Notes: a model not told the origin generated them from the letters alone. A stretch of DNA of 64,000 nt from Caldicellulosiruptor kronotskyensis 2002 (GCF_000166775.1 NC_014720.1:1854501-1918500), one strand, 5' to 3'. Shown: positions 1-10,669, counted from the stretch's first letter. Numbers and translations are program-made.

Positions 1-734
1 TCGTCAATTATAAGGTCAATTCCTGTAACAGTCTCAAATGTCTTTATGTTTCTTCCTTCTCTACCTATGATTCTACCTTTCATTTCATCATTTGGCAGTG
101 TAACAACAGATACAGTGTTTTCTGCAACATAGTCTGACGAATAGCGCTGGATAGCAGTAGCAATAATTTCTCTGGCTTTTTTGTCAGCCTCTTCTTTTGC
201 TTGCTGTTCAAGCTCTTTTATCATGAGTGCAACATCATGTTTGACATCCTGCTCAACACTCTTGAGTATAATTTGTTTTGCTTCTTCCTGAGTGAGCCCA
301 GAAATTCTTTGTAGCTCTTCCTGCTCTTTTTGTTTTAAAAGTTCAATCTCCTCTTGAAGTTTTTGAATATCTTTCAGCTTCTGATTGAGCTGCTCTTCTT
401 TTTCTTCTACAGAAGCCATCTTTTTGTCAAGCATCTCTTCTTTTTGGATAAGTCTTCTTTCGAACCTCTGGAGCTCTGCTCTTCGTTCTCTTACCTCTCT
501 GTCAAATTCGCTCCTTGCTCTGTGTATCTCTTCTTTGGCAAGGAGTGTTGCCTCCTTTTTGTATGCCTCAGCCTGTTTTTTGGCCTCCTCAACAATTCTT
601 TGGGCTTCTTGTTCAGCACTTTTTATGGTCTTTTCTGCAATCTTCTTTCTATATAAATAGCCCAAGAAAAAGGCAACCATTGATGCTACCAAAACAATTG
701 CTCCAATAATTACAAACTTCAATGTCTCACTAAT
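1..734 (-). CDS. rny: Ribonuclease Y, N-terminal part (runs off the window)
   Basis: This is the amino-terminal half of RNase Y, the membrane-anchored endoribonuclease that starts mRNA decay in Firmicutes. The visible protein has one N-terminal membrane helix ([20 protein letters not shown]), then a long charged coiled coil of about 150 residues, then the start of the KH domain ([15 protein letters not shown]). The catalytic HD domain lies beyond base 1. The start codon is unusual. The only good Shine-Dalgarno (GGAGG, complement of 743-747) is 8 nt from an ATT codon at 732-734, but 20 nt from the in-frame TTG at 720-722. An in-frame GTG at 741-743 overlaps the Shine-Dalgarno itself. I chose ATT on spacing; TTG remains possible. 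It lies downstream of recA-recX in the same direction. Confidence 0.9.
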   Translation of the reverse strand, partial: MSETLKFVIIGAIVLVASMVAFFLGYLYRKKIAEKTIKSAEQEAQRIVEEAKKQAEAYKKEATLLAKEEIHRARSEFDREVRERRAELQRFERRLIQKEEMLDKKMASVEEKEEQLNQKLKDIQKLQEEIELLKQKEQEELQRISGLTQEEAKQIILKSVEQDVKHDVALMIKELEQQAKEEADKKAREIIATAIQRYSSDYVAENTVSVVTLPNDEMKGRIIGREGRNIKTFETVTGIDLIID

Positions 735-837
735 CTTTTGCACCTCCTTTGTGTTGAATAAGTTAAAATTAAATTATAAAAACTGCTTCAATTAAATTTT
801 ATTACTTTTTGCATACAGTGTCAACAATGGCGTTTTC

Positions 838-1440
838 TCAATAATCTAAGAATTCTCTAATTTTTTCAACCACTGTATTGTAGTCATATCCTCTTGCCAC
901 AAACCACTTAATAACCTTTAAAATCTCTTTGCTATCCTTATTATTTACTCTTCTTAACTTCTTTTGTAAAAGCTTTACAAGAATTTCTTTATCATTTTCA
1001 GATTTTAAACTTAGCTTTGAAATTGTGGATGATTTGAACCCATTTTTCCGTAAAAGCTGTAATATCTCAAAGCTTGACTTTTTCTTCTGATACTTATTTA
1101 CAAGCCTTTTTGCAGCTTCCAGCTCATCAATGTATCCGCTATTAACAAAATAAGCTACCGCTTTCAAAGCAGTAGCTGAGTCATATCCACGTGAAAGCAA
1201 ATACTTGTAATACCCATATTCAGATTTGAGAGGATATTTTTGAATGTACCCTACAAGAATCTTTTTAGCACTTTTGAGACTGCTCTCAAATAAAACCTCT
1301 TCCAATTCTTTTTGGTTTATCTCATCTTTTGCATACAATCTTTTTTCAAGATAGACCTCTCTGTCTATCTCAACTTCTTTGCCATCGTCAAAAACAAGCA
1401 AAGCTCTGTTCCCAACTATCTTTTTATCCAATATCCTCAT
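838..1440 (-). CDS. recX: RecX regulatory protein
   Basis: RecX binds RecA filaments and modulates recombinase activity. The roughly 200-residue protein is rich in Lys and Glu and made of repeated three-helix modules, with the typical RecX core phrases [19 protein letters not shown] and [14 protein letters not shown]. It follows recA and its start overlaps the recA 3' end by 17 nt, which suggests translational coupling. I placed the start at the ATG at 1438-1440 after GTGGTG; an in-frame GTG 12 nt upstream (1450-1452) is also possible. The family is weakly conserved, so the assignment rests on both the sequence pattern and the position next to recA. Confidence 0.9.
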   Translation of the reverse strand: MRILDKKIVGNRALLVFDDGKEVEIDREVYLEKRLYAKDEINQKELEEVLFESSLKSAKKILVGYIQKYPLKSEYGYYKYLLSRGYDSATALKAVAYFVNSGYIDELEAAKRLVNKYQKKKSSFEILQLLRKNGFKSSTISKLSLKSENDKEILVKLLQKKLRRVNNKDSKEILKVIKWFVARGYDYNTVVEKIREFLDY

Positions 1441-2494
1441 TAATTTCACCACTCAACAACAAATCTTCATCAGAAATCTCTGCTGTTGTCTTTATTTTCT
1501 CAAATGCAAGGTTTGCATTCTGCCTTATCTTTTCAATTATCTCCTGCATTATGTCAGGATTTTCTTTCAAAAACTGTTTTGCGTTTTCTCTACCCTGCCC
1601 AATCTTCTGACCGTTGTAAGTATACCACGCGCCACTCTTTTGAATTACATCAATGTTAACTGCAACATCTAAAACATTTCCTTCTTTTGAGATTCCTTCT
1701 CCATAAATCAAATCAAACTCAGCCTCTTTAAACGGTGGCGCAACTTTATTCTTCACAACCTTAACCTTTACCTTGCTGCCTATTGGTTGACCTTGAGACT
1801 TGATAATCTCACCTTTTCTAACTTCTAATCTGACAGATGCATAGAACTTAAGCGCTCTACCACCTGGTGTTGTCTCAGGATTGCCAAACATTATCCCAAC
1901 CTTTTCGCGAAGCTGGTTTATGAATATGACTGTGGTCTTTGTCTTGCTTGTAATACCGGCAAGCTTTCTGAGCGCCTGTGACATGAGCCTTGCCTGAAGC
2001 CCAACATGCGCTTCTCCCATCTCACCATCAATCTCTGCCTGAGGTACAAGCGCTGCAACAGAGTCAATTACAATAACATCTATTGCATTACTTCTAACAA
2101 GTGCTTCAACAATTTCCAAAGCCTGCTCGCCACTGTCTGGCTGAGATACAATAAGATTGTTTATGTCAACGCCAAGTTTTTTAGCATAAAATGGGTCAAG
2201 CGCATGCTCAGCGTCAATAAATGCTGCCTCACCACCCATTTTCTGTGCCTCTGCAATAATATGAAGCGCAATAGTGGTCTTACCAGATGACTCTGCACCA
2301 TATATCTCCACAATCCTACCTCTCGGAACTCCTCCAACGCCAAGCGCAATGTCTAAAGAAAGCGCACCTGTGGGTATAACATCAATATTTTCTTTTGCCA
2401 TCTCGCCAAGCTTCATTATAGCGCCTTTCCCGTAAGCCTTCTCAATTTCCATAATAACCTTGTCTAAAGCTTTTTTCTTATCTAAGTTTTCCAT
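1424..2494 (-). CDS. recA: RecA recombinase
   Basis: RecA is the DNA-dependent ATPase that forms filaments on single-stranded DNA, drives strand exchange and triggers LexA self-cleavage. The 356-residue length is normal. The Walker A motif GAESSGKTT is at residues 66-73, the Walker B region ends in [10 protein letters not shown], and the loop segments NQLREKVG and the MAW-like core [12 protein letters not shown] are intact. The C-terminus is acidic, as is usual. It has its own promoter with an SOS box in the 62-nt gap after cinA, so it is probably damage-inducible while also receiving read-through from cinA. recX overlaps its end. Confidence 0.98.
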   Translation of the reverse strand: MENLDKKKALDKVIMEIEKAYGKGAIMKLGEMAKENIDVIPTGALSLDIALGVGGVPRGRIVEIYGAESSGKTTIALHIIAEAQKMGGEAAFIDAEHALDPFYAKKLGVDINNLIVSQPDSGEQALEIVEALVRSNAIDVIVIDSVAALVPQAEIDGEMGEAHVGLQARLMSQALRKLAGITSKTKTTVIFINQLREKVGIMFGNPETTPGGRALKFYASVRLEVRKGEIIKSQGQPIGSKVKVKVVKNKVAPPFKEAEFDLIYGEGISKEGNVLDVAVNIDVIQKSGAWYTYNGQKIGQGRENAKQFLKENPDIMQEIIEKIRQNANLAFEKIKTTAEISDEDLLLSGEINEDIG

Positions 2495-2512
2495 TTTTAA
2501 CCCCCATCTTTT

Positions 2513-2560
2513 CGAACATATGTTTAGAATTATTATATACTTTTGCCTCTAATTTTTCAA
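2513..2560 (-). promoter_or_regulatory. recA promoter with LexA (SOS) box
   Basis: On the minus strand, TTGAAA (complement of 2555-2560) is 17 nt from TATAAT (complement of 2532-2537). A palindromic CGAACATATGTTTA at 2513-2526 lies just downstream of the -10. It matches the Gram-positive LexA/DinR pattern CGAAC-N4-GTTYN closely, so bound LexA would cover the transcription start. The -35 overlaps the cinA stop codon. Confidence 0.85.
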
Positions 2561-3792
2561 TAATCAATTATCTTTTTTCTCAAAATATTGAGGGCAGCCT
2601 TTGAAGTCATCTCTTTTATCCTTAATCTGTCACCTGAAAACCTGAATTCAAAACTTTCAACATTCTCTTTTGTTGCAATACCAATATATACAAGCCCTAC
2701 AGGTTTTGTTTCACTCCCACCGCCTGGCCCTGCAATTCCTGTCACAGACAGTGCAATATCTGCTAGCGAATTTGAAAGTGCTCCCTGTGCCATAAACCTT
2801 GCTGTCTGAGAACTTACTGCCCCGTGCTCTTTTAACACTTGCTCTGGTACACCAAGCAGTTTCATCTTAGCTTCATTCGAATATACTATGAACCCTCTGT
2901 CAAATACTTCAGATGCGCCCGGAACATTGGTAAGCTTGTTACAGATAAGCCCTCCCGTGCACGACTCGGCAACGCTAACCTTTAATTTCTTTTCTTTTAG
3001 CAAGCCTATCACAACTTCTTCCAAAAGCTGTCTGTCAACACCATAAATATACTCTCCTAAACGTTCTCTTATTCTATATTCCATCGATTGAAGAAGTGAC
3101 TTTGCAAGCTCTACACTTTCTTTTTTTGTTGTAATTCTCAGCTCAACTTCAAACGGTTTTGCATAAAGAGCCATCGTTGGGTCTGTCTGAGAGAGAATTA
3201 AATCCTTCAGAGCCTCTTCAATAGAAGATTCTCCTATCCCAACAAACTTTAAAACTCTTGAGTAAATCTTTTGTTTTGAAAACTTCTCTAAATAAGGTAA
3301 GACTTCTTCTTCAAACATCGGCTGCATCTCAAAAGGAGGTCCAGGAAGTAAAATTGCAATCTTGCCGTCTTTTTCAATGATAAGTCCAGGTGCTGTACCA
3401 TTTTTGTTATGAAGAATTTTGGCGTTTTCAGGAACATATGCCTGTTTTTTATTAATCTGAGGCATCATTACCTGCCTGCGTTCAAAAAACTTTTCAATTC
3501 TTCTTAATACATCTTCATCCAGCACAAGCTTCAAACCAAAATAATCTGCTACTGCTTCTTTTGTAATATCATCAGATGTTGGACCAAGCCCTCCTGTAAA
3601 AATCAATATATCAGCCCTCTTTGTGGCTATATCAATTGCCATTTTGAGCCTTTCCATATTATCCCCAACAGTTGTCTGAAAATAAAGGTCAATACCAAGC
3701 TCGGCCAATTTTTGAGCAAGGTATTGACTATTTGTGTTCAAAATCTGACCAAGCAACAGTTCTGTACCCACACAGATTATTTCAGCCACCAT
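2557..3792 (-). CDS. cinA: CinA: competence/damage-inducible protein, NMN deamidase family
   Basis: CinA has an N-terminal MoeA/MogA-like (COG1058) domain with GTELLLGQILNTNSQYLA and FTGGLGPTSDD, and a C-terminal pyridine-nucleotide deamidase domain with the motif SVAESCTGGLICNKL (about residues 275-290 from the chosen start). It is thought to salvage or clean up nicotinamide nucleotides. I chose the ATG at 3792 because GTGAGG sits just before it; a GTG at 3805-3807 that overlaps the pgsA stop is the alternative. The pgsA-cinA-recA order is common in Firmicutes, and transcription probably continues into recA. Full length is normal at about 411 residues. Confidence 0.95.
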   Translation of the reverse strand: MVAEIICVGTELLLGQILNTNSQYLAQKLAELGIDLYFQTTVGDNMERLKMAIDIATKRADILIFTGGLGPTSDDITKEAVADYFGLKLVLDEDVLRRIEKFFERRQVMMPQINKKQAYVPENAKILHNKNGTAPGLIIEKDGKIAILLPGPPFEMQPMFEEEVLPYLEKFSKQKIYSRVLKFVGIGESSIEEALKDLILSQTDPTMALYAKPFEVELRITTKKESVELAKSLLQSMEYRIRERLGEYIYGVDRQLLEEVVIGLLKEKKLKVSVAESCTGGLICNKLTNVPGASEVFDRGFIVYSNEAKMKLLGVPEQVLKEHGAVSSQTARFMAQGALSNSLADIALSVTGIAGPGGGSETKPVGLVYIGIATKENVESFEFRFSGDRLRIKEMTSKAALNILRKKIIDY

Positions 3793-3803
3793 AAATTTTC
3801 GCC

Positions 3804-4352
3804 TCACTTTTTTGTAAAATCTATCACTTTCCAGTTTGCTTTTATATAATCAAAACCTGAATAAATTGTAAGTATTACTGCCACGTACAACATTATCTTA
3901 TCAAAAGGAAACCCCAGAAGAATAAAAGGATAGTTGTCAAGCAAAAGAAGCACAACTGCCACAATCTGGCTTATTGTTTTCAGTTTTCCCCATAAATTTG
4001 CAGAAATAACTACACCTTCAGCAGCTGCAACCATCCTAAGGCCAGTTACCACAAATTCTCTTCCAATTATAATCATGGCAACCCAAGACGAAATTTTTCG
4101 CAGCTCCACTAAACCCACAAGTGCTGCGGTTATCAACAACTTGTCTGCAAGAGGGTCCAAGAATTTACCAAAATTTGTTACAATTTTTCTTGACCTTGCA
4201 ATATATCCATCTAAGCTATCAGTAATTGCAGCAATTATAAATATTACCGCTGCTATAACCTTTGAATATGGAATACTACTGTAAAGCAAGAAGAACATAA
4301 ATGCAGGTATCAACAATATTCTCACACTTGTTAAAATATTGGCAACATTCAT
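3804..4352 (-). CDS. pgsA: CDP-diacylglycerol-glycerol-3-phosphate phosphatidyltransferase
   Basis: PgsA makes phosphatidylglycerophosphate, the first committed step to phosphatidylglycerol, in the membrane. The CDP-alcohol phosphotransferase signature is complete: DSLDGYIAR followed by G and FLDPLADK at about residues 45-70, matching DG-x2-AR-x8-G-x3-D-x3-D. Four to five hydrophobic segments cover the rest. The start overlaps the rimO stop codon (ATG at 4350-4352 after GGAG; a TTG one codon earlier is possible). It sits in the rimO-pgsA-cinA gene string typical of Firmicutes. Confidence 0.95.
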   Translation of the reverse strand: MNVANILTSVRILLIPAFMFFLLYSSIPYSKVIAAVIFIIAAITDSLDGYIARSRKIVTNFGKFLDPLADKLLITAALVGLVELRKISSWVAMIIIGREFVVTGLRMVAAAEGVVISANLWGKLKTISQIVAVVLLLLDNYPFILLGFPFDKIMLYVAVILTIYSGFDYIKANWKVIDFTKK

Positions 4353-5674
4353 CAAATTATCTCTCCTACTAAATCATACTCAAATGCATCGAGTATCTTC
4401 ACATTGACAAACTGGCCAGCTGTCAGTTTCTTTTGAGAGAACACCAAAACTTTTCCGTCAACTTCTGGTGCTTCAAACTGGCTCCTTCCAATATAAAAGT
4501 TGTTTTTATCTTTTGCCTCTATAACAACTTCGTATTCTCTGCCAACTCTCTTTTTGTTCTGCCTTTTAGAAATTTTTCTCTGAATATTCAAAATATTTTC
4601 ATACCTTCTCTGTTTTACCTCATCGTCAATCTGAGGAAGCTGCGAAGCAAGTGTCCCTTCCTCTTGGGAATACATAAAAGCACCAAGCCTGTCAAACTCA
4701 GCCCATTTTATAAAGCTGCAGAGCTCTTCAAATTCCTCATCAGTTTCTGTAGGGAACCCAACTAAAACTGTTGTTCTTATAATAACCTCATCAAAGCTTC
4801 TTCTTATCTTCTCTATCAGCCTTTTTATACCTTCTTTTGTTGTTTTTCTGTTCATGAGTTTTAATATTCTATCATTTATATGCTGAATTGGAATGTCAAA
4901 ATAGTTAACTATTTTAGAAGAAGATTTTACCACCTCAATAAGACTTTCATCCACATCCTCAGGGTAAGAGTATAAAAATCTTATCCACTTGATTTTTTCA
5001 ATCTTTTCAAGCTCTTCAAGCAAAGCATGTAACATCTTTTTGCCATATAAATCCAAACCATACTTTGTAGTATCCTGAGCTGTGAGGACAATTTCTTTAT
5101 ATCCTTTTTCTGCTAATTCTTTTGCTTCCTTTACTATATCCTCAATGGGTCTGCTTGTATATTTGCCTCTAATAAGTGGTATGGAGCAATAAGAGCATCT
5201 GTTGTTGCACCCTTCTGCTATCTTTATGTAGGCATAGTAACTGGGTGTAGCGATCATTCTTGGCATTGAACTTAAGTATACAAAAGAAGAAGTATCATCG
5301 AACACTTTTATCTTCTGCTTACCTTCGTACAAATCTTTTATTACCTCAGGCAGTTTTAACATTTCTTTCACACCAAGTATTGCATCAATTTCTGGCATTT
5401 GTTCTAATATCTCATCCTTGTATCTTTGTGTCAAACAGCCTGTTACTATCAAAAATTTGCATTTTTTGTTCTTATATTCAGCCATATCTAATATGGTATC
5501 TATGGATTCCTGTTTTGCATCGTTTATAAAACCACACGTATTTACAACAATCACATCAGCATCTTCTGCATTTGAGGTTATCTCAAACCCAGCTTTGACA
5601 CATGCGCCCATCATTATTTCACTGTCAACAAGGTTTTTGTTGCACCCCAGTGAGACAAATCCAACCTTTATCAA
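4352..5674 (-). CDS. rimO: Ribosomal protein S12 methylthiotransferase RimO
   Basis: RimO is a radical SAM enzyme that adds a methylthio group to an aspartate of ribosomal protein S12. The N-terminal UPF0004 domain (VSLGCNKNLVDSEIMMG) carries cysteines for the second iron-sulfur cluster. The radical SAM motif is EGCNNRCSYCSIP (C-x3-C-x2-C) at about residue 155. A TRAM domain ends the protein (YIGRSQFEAPEVDGKVLV). The opening phrase SLGCNKNLVDSE points to RimO rather than MiaB. It is adjacent to folD upstream and overlaps pgsA downstream. Confidence 0.95.
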   Translation of the reverse strand: MIKVGFVSLGCNKNLVDSEIMMGACVKAGFEITSNAEDADVIVVNTCGFINDAKQESIDTILDMAEYKNKKCKFLIVTGCLTQRYKDEILEQMPEIDAILGVKEMLKLPEVIKDLYEGKQKIKVFDDTSSFVYLSSMPRMIATPSYYAYIKIAEGCNNRCSYCSIPLIRGKYTSRPIEDIVKEAKELAEKGYKEIVLTAQDTTKYGLDLYGKKMLHALLEELEKIEKIKWIRFLYSYPEDVDESLIEVVKSSSKIVNYFDIPIQHINDRILKLMNRKTTKEGIKRLIEKIRRSFDEVIIRTTVLVGFPTETDEEFEELCSFIKWAEFDRLGAFMYSQEEGTLASQLPQIDDEVKQRRYENILNIQRKISKRQNKKRVGREYEVVIEAKDKNNFYIGRSQFEAPEVDGKVLVFSQKKLTAGQFVNVKILDAFEYDLVGEII

Positions 5675-5691
5675 TTCTTGGCACTCCTTTT

Positions 5692-6561
5692 TTACACCAG
5701 ATTGTTTTGAAGCATGGTAGCAAAAAGTGTATTTTTCATAAGCATAGCAACTGTCATTGGCCCAACACCACCGGGAACAGGTGTAATAAACGATGCCACT
5801 TTTTCTACAGTTTCAAAGTCAACATCACCAACAAGTTTCTGGGTAGCACCGTCTCTATTTATTCCAACGTCAATAACAACTGCTCCTTCTTTTACCATAT
5901 CAGATGTAACAAACCTTGGCTTTCCAACTGCAGCAACAAGTATATCTGCCTGTTTGCAAATCTCTTTTAAATCTTTTGTATATGAATGACAAATGGTAAC
6001 TGTTGCATTTTCTCTCAAAAGAAGCAAAGCCAAGGGCTTCCCAACAATATTGCTTCTTCCTATCACAACAGCATGTTTTCCTTTTATCTCTATATTTTCT
6101 CTTTTCAAAAGCTCAATAATCCCAAATGGCGTGCACGGTTTGATTGCTCTTTCAAATTCTATGCCAGTTGCAACCATTCCAACATTTAGCGGATGAAATC
6201 CATCAACATCCTTGTGTGGAAGGATTTTTGTGCAAATCCTTTTCTCATCAAGTCCATTTGGCAGCGGAAGTTGAACCAATATACCGTTTATTTTCTCATC
6301 CCTGTTCAGTCTGTCAATCAAGCTCTCAAGTTCATCTTGAGTTGTGTCTTTGCTAAGGGCAAACTCCACAGAATTTATTCCAACCTCGCTACATGCTTTT
6401 TTCTTGGAATTTACATAACTTCTGGATGCCGGGTCATCTCCAACAATCACAACAGCTAAGGTTGGCTCTATTCCCCTTTGTTTTAGTTTTTCAAGCTCAG
6501 TCTTTACTTCATTTTTTATTTCTTGCGCTATCTTTTTTCCGTCTATTAACTTCGCTGACAT
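5692..6561 (-). CDS. folD: Bifunctional methylenetetrahydrofolate dehydrogenase/cyclohydrolase
   Basis: FolD interconverts 5,10-methylene-, methenyl- and 10-formyl-tetrahydrofolate in one-carbon metabolism. Family landmarks are present: [14 protein letters not shown] with the catalytic Lys, [24 protein letters not shown], the Rossmann phrase [13 protein letters not shown] and the C-terminal [15 protein letters not shown]. The first in-frame ATG (6574-6576) is part of the Shine-Dalgarno itself (GATGGAGG), so the real start is the ATG at 6559-6561, 8 nt after GGAGG. That start lies inside the 3' end of the upstream radical SAM gene, an overlap of about 50 nt. Confidence 0.96.
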   Translation of the reverse strand: MSAKLIDGKKIAQEIKNEVKTELEKLKQRGIEPTLAVVIVGDDPASRSYVNSKKKACSEVGINSVEFALSKDTTQDELESLIDRLNRDEKINGILVQLPLPNGLDEKRICTKILPHKDVDGFHPLNVGMVATGIEFERAIKPCTPFGIIELLKRENIEIKGKHAVVIGRSNIVGKPLALLLLRENATVTICHSYTKDLKEICKQADILVAAVGKPRFVTSDMVKEGAVVIDVGINRDGATQKLVGDVDFETVEKVASFITPVPGGVGPMTVAMLMKNTLFATMLQNNLV

Positions 6562-8377
6562 TTTTATTACCTCCATCTTTTGGTTTTGGTGGAATTAAGC
6601 AGTCTTTGCTATATCCTATCAAATCTTCTCTTTTTGCTATCTTCAAAGCCTCATAAACCAAATCATAATTTTTGGGATTGTTAAAGTGCAAAAGGGCTCT
6701 TTGCATCATCTTTTCTTTTAACGTCTTTGGAACATAGACCTTTTCTAAGGTAAAGGGGTCCAATTCGGTGTAATACATTGTAGTTGATACAGTTCCAGGT
6801 GTGGGATAAAAGTCCTGAACCTGCTCTGGTACAAATCCATTTCTCTTTAGAAATACTGCAAGTTCAATTGCATCTTCAAGCTTTGTCCCAGGATGCCCCG
6901 ACATAAGATAAGGAATGATAAACTGTTTTTTATTCAGTCTTTTATTTGTCTCAAAATATTCTTTTACAAATTTTTCATATACCTCTTTCGGAGGTTTACC
7001 CATATATTTTAACACATTATTAGAGACATGTTCAGGTGCTATTTTTAACTGACCAGAAATATGGTACATGCAGAGCTTTTCCAAAAACTTTCTGTAGTTT
7101 TTGTCAAGTAAAAGGTAGTCATACCTTATCCCCGACCTTATAAATACCTTCTTTACACCTTTTATCTTTCTTATCTTCTCTAAAAGTTCAAAATATTCGC
7201 TGTGGTCAACCTCCAAATTTTTGCACGGCTGAGGAAAAAGACACTGCCTATTTTTGCAAGCACCTCTTTCAAGCTGAAGACGACACGCAGGATTTCTGAA
7301 ATTTGCAGTAGGTCCACCAACATCGTGAATATATCCCTTAAAATCGGGAAGTTTTGTTAGCTTTTTAACTTCCTCTAAGATTGACTTCTGGCTCCTTTTT
7401 TGAATAATTCTTCCCTGATGAAAGTGAAGAGCACAGAAATTACAGCCTCCAAAGCACCCTCTGTGAGATACAATGCTGAATTTGACCTCTTCCAGTGCTT
7501 TTATACCGCCTTCTTTTTCATAAATGGGATGATAGTTTCGCTCATACGGCAGAGAATAAACATAGTCCATCTCTTCCACTGTTAAAGGCTTTGCTGGCGG
7601 ATTTTGAACCACATATAAATTTTTATGTGGCTGGACAATTATCTTCCCAGTGTACGGGTTTTGTTCCCTGTACTGGATAGCAAAAGCACGGGCGTACGCC
7701 ACTTTGTCTTCTTTTACTTTTTCATAGCTGTCAATGACGATGTAGTCTTTTCCCTCAAGATGCTGAATATCCTTTGCAACATAACACGTCCCTTGCACGT
7801 CTCTTATCTCTTTTATGTCCTCTCCCTTTTTGAGCCTTGGTAGAATCTCAAACAATGGTTTTTCTCCCATTCCGTATATCAAAAGATCAGCACTGCTGTC
7901 TATCAATATCGAAGCTCTCACCTTATCCGACCAGTAATCATAATGAGCAAATCTTCTCAAAGAAGCCTCTATCCCACCAATTATGATAGGAATGTCACCA
8001 TACTCTTTTCTTATCAAATTACAATAAACAATTGTTGCTCTGTTTGGTCTTTTTCCTCTTTTCATACCGGGTGAATAATAATCCTCGCTCCGTGGCTTTT
8101 TAAATGAAGTGTAATGTGCAACCATGGAGTCAAGGTTTCCTGCCGACACTAAAAAAGCAATTCGTGGTCTTCCCAGCACTGTTATGCTTTTTGAATCTCT
8201 CCAATCCGGTTGAGGAATTATTCCAATCTTAAAACCATAATCCTCAATTATTCTTGATATTATTGCATGTCCAAAAGAAGGATGGTCAACATACGCATCT
8301 CCGCACACAAATACAAAGTCAAGCTCGTCCCACCCACGCTTTTTCATGTCTTCTTTGCAAATAGGTAAAAAAGCCAT
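6509..8377 (-). CDS. YgiQ-family radical SAM protein
   Basis: This 622-residue protein matches the YgiQ family of large radical SAM proteins (UPF0313), whose reaction is not established. It opens with an N-terminal region typical of the family ([19 protein letters not shown]). The radical SAM motif [18 protein letters not shown] (C-x3-C-x2-C) is at about residue 310. A second Cys group follows ([21 protein letters not shown]), then the family C-terminus with [14 protein letters not shown] and [11 protein letters not shown]. The tail after residue 590 is very basic. It is the gene before folD and overlaps its start; both lie on one likely transcript with ftsK upstream. Confidence 0.9.
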   Translation of the reverse strand: MAFLPICKEDMKKRGWDELDFVFVCGDAYVDHPSFGHAIISRIIEDYGFKIGIIPQPDWRDSKSITVLGRPRIAFLVSAGNLDSMVAHYTSFKKPRSEDYYSPGMKRGKRPNRATIVYCNLIRKEYGDIPIIIGGIEASLRRFAHYDYWSDKVRASILIDSSADLLIYGMGEKPLFEILPRLKKGEDIKEIRDVQGTCYVAKDIQHLEGKDYIVIDSYEKVKEDKVAYARAFAIQYREQNPYTGKIIVQPHKNLYVVQNPPAKPLTVEEMDYVYSLPYERNYHPIYEKEGGIKALEEVKFSIVSHRGCFGGCNFCALHFHQGRIIQKRSQKSILEEVKKLTKLPDFKGYIHDVGGPTANFRNPACRLQLERGACKNRQCLFPQPCKNLEVDHSEYFELLEKIRKIKGVKKVFIRSGIRYDYLLLDKNYRKFLEKLCMYHISGQLKIAPEHVSNNVLKYMGKPPKEVYEKFVKEYFETNKRLNKKQFIIPYLMSGHPGTKLEDAIELAVFLKRNGFVPEQVQDFYPTPGTVSTTMYYTELDPFTLEKVYVPKTLKEKMMQRALLHFNNPKNYDLVYEALKIAKREDLIGYSKDCLIPPKPKDGGNKNVSEVNRRKKDSARNKK

Positions 8378-8386
8378 TCTACTTTC

Positions 8387-10573
8387 TCACTCCATATTCA
8401 TAAGCATCTCATCAAACTGTTCCTTAGTTATTAAAACCTGGCGCTTGCCGGTAGAATCCATCTTGCTAATTATTCCTCTTTCTTCCATCTGATCAATTAG
8501 CCTTGCCGCTCTTGAATAACCTATTCTGAGTTTTCTTTGCAAAAATGAGGTTGAAACATTCTGTGCTTCCACCACAAGCTGGATAGCCTTGATTAAAAGC
8601 TCATCAGCCTTATCATCTTTAACATCTAAAACCTTGCTGTTTATCTCTTCAATCACTTCCTGATTATACTCAATGTTAAAGTTCTGTTTTAAAAACTCCA
8701 CAACCTTCTCAACTTCACTTTCAGAAACATACGCACCTTGAACTCTCATAGGTTTTGCCAAACCTATTGGAAGATATAGCATATCACCTCTTCCCAAAAG
8801 CTTTTCAGCACCCGCCTGGTCTAAAATTGTGCGTGAGTCAACTTGGGATGACACTGCAAAGGCTATCCTCGACGGAATATTCGCTTTTATAAGACCAGTG
8901 ATGACATCTACAGAAGGTCTTTGTGTTGCAACAACAAGATGCATACCCGCTGCTCGTGCCATCTGCGCAAGCCTGCATATGCTGTCTTCAACCTCGGCAG
9001 GTGATACCATCATAAGGTCGGCAAGCTCATCTATGATAATTACAATATATGGAAGTTTTTCTTGTCCATTTTCTTCACACCACTTGTTATAACCCACAAT
9101 GTCTCTTACACCTGCTGCAGCAAAGAGCTTGTACCTGTTTGTCATCTCTTGAACTGCCCAGGCAAGTGCGTTTGCAGCTTTTTTGGCATCTGTCACAACA
9201 GGTATCAAAAGATGAGGTATACCATTGTAAAGACTCAGCTCAACAACCTTTGGGTCAATTAAAATCAGTTTTACCTCATCAGGCATGCACCTGTAAAGAA
9301 TACTTATTATAAGCGAATTTATACAAACACTCTTACCTGACCCTGTTGCACCTGCAATCAAAAGGTGAGGCATTTTTGTTATATCTGCTATTACAGGAGT
9401 TCCTGCAACGTCTTTTCCTATGGCAAATGGTATCTTGTACTGCGGTGTGTAAAAATCTGGACTTTCAATCAGCTCTCTTATATAAACAGGTTTTGGTTCT
9501 CTGTTTGGAATTTCTATTCCTATTGCAGACTTGTTTGGAATTGGTGCCTCAATTCTGACAGATGGTGCTGCAAGTGCAAGCGCAATGTCATCAGAAAGAT
9601 TGACAATTCTGCTGACCTTTACACCCTGGCCAGGCTGCAGCTCATATCTTGTAATTGTGGGTCCAACACTTACTTCTGTCACCTGAGCTTCAATGCCAAA
9701 GTTTTTTAATGTCTCTTCAAGCTTTCTTATGTTTTCATTTATATCTTTTCTTGAAACCTGCAAGTTATCATTTGGCTTTTTAAGATAATCAACGGGAGGA
9801 TAAAGATACTGCTCGCTTGAAGGTAAAAAAATTTTTTTATCTGCAGTTTTGTCATTTCTTCTTCCCTTTTTAGACGATTTTACAGGAACTTCTTCACTTT
9901 TTTTTTCTTCAGTTTTAGTATCAAAATTAAAATTGTAAAAACCATTAGTTTCAAGTTTTATATTCTCTTCTTCAGTAATCTCTTCTTCCCTTTTCACATC
10001 TTGCTGAGTATCCTTAGGTTTCTTTTTTTTCAATAAACCTCTTATAGAAAAACTGAAAACAATCATGCTCATGATTATAAGCGTAGAAAAACAAATAATT
10101 AGCGTGCCTGTAAAACCAAATAACGATACAAAAGGGTATGTAATGGCAGAACCAAAAACACCAAATCCCTTGAAGTTCAAGCCATCAAAGTATGCATCTT
10201 TTAAAAACTTTATAAATGAATCATAAGGTTTTATGTTTGCTTGAATAAAGGTGGTAAAAATCATAAATATAAGAAGTATATAGGTAAATACAATTATATC
10301 CCTTTTGTCAAATACTCTTGGTCTTCTTAAAATTGAATCAAGTGATACATAGAGCATGAAAGCAAGAATTAAGAAAACACCTACTCCAAAACATCCCAGC
10401 AAGGTCTTCTTAACAAAATCGCCAACTATTCCAACTTTATCTGTTGCAACTGAAAAAACAAAAATTAGAAAAACAAAAAATAAAAAAGTCCCATACACTT
10501 CGGCATTTAACCTGTCAAAAACCTCTTTTTTTATCTTATATCTCTTCTTTTTTGATACTGCCTTTGCTCTCAT
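8387..10573 (-). CDS. ftsK: DNA translocase FtsK/SpoIIIE
   Basis: FtsK/SpoIIIE is a membrane-anchored hexameric motor that pumps chromosomal DNA through the division or sporulation septum. It has about four N-terminal membrane helices, a charged linker, then the motor: GPTITRYELQPGQGVKVSRI in the alpha/beta part, Walker A GATGSGKSV, Walker B VIIIDELADLM, and a C-terminal gamma winged helix (TSFLQRKLRIGYSRAARLID) that reads KOPS-like sites. An upstream in-frame start at 10669 would overlap the dpaB terminator, so I take the ATG at 10571-10573 after GTGAAGGG. Confidence 0.95.
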   Translation of the reverse strand: MRAKAVSKKKRYKIKKEVFDRLNAEVYGTFLFFVFLIFVFSVATDKVGIVGDFVKKTLLGCFGVGVFLILAFMLYVSLDSILRRPRVFDKRDIIVFTYILLIFMIFTTFIQANIKPYDSFIKFLKDAYFDGLNFKGFGVFGSAITYPFVSLFGFTGTLIICFSTLIIMSMIVFSFSIRGLLKKKKPKDTQQDVKREEEITEEENIKLETNGFYNFNFDTKTEEKKSEEVPVKSSKKGRRNDKTADKKIFLPSSEQYLYPPVDYLKKPNDNLQVSRKDINENIRKLEETLKNFGIEAQVTEVSVGPTITRYELQPGQGVKVSRIVNLSDDIALALAAPSVRIEAPIPNKSAIGIEIPNREPKPVYIRELIESPDFYTPQYKIPFAIGKDVAGTPVIADITKMPHLLIAGATGSGKSVCINSLIISILYRCMPDEVKLILIDPKVVELSLYNGIPHLLIPVVTDAKKAANALAWAVQEMTNRYKLFAAAGVRDIVGYNKWCEENGQEKLPYIVIIIDELADLMMVSPAEVEDSICRLAQMARAAGMHLVVATQRPSVDVITGLIKANIPSRIAFAVSSQVDSRTILDQAGAEKLLGRGDMLYLPIGLAKPMRVQGAYVSESEVEKVVEFLKQNFNIEYNQEVIEEINSKVLDVKDDKADELLIKAIQLVVEAQNVSTSFLQRKLRIGYSRAARLIDQMEERGIISKMDSTGKRQVLITKEQFDEMLMNME

Positions 10574-10626
10574 AAATCCCTTCACTTCTTCTCTCGCATT
10601 TTCTAAGAATATTATAGCCTTTTTCC

Positions 10627-10664
10627 AAAAAAATAAAACCCCCAAAAATATTCTTTTGCGGGGG
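10627..10664 (-). terminator. Intrinsic terminator after dpaAB
   Basis: On the minus strand CCCCC-GCAAAAGAATATTTTT-GGGGG is followed by TTTTATTTTTTT. It lies directly after the dpaB stop codon and separates the sporulation pair from ftsK. Confidence 0.88.
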
Positions 10665-10669
10665 CTCAA

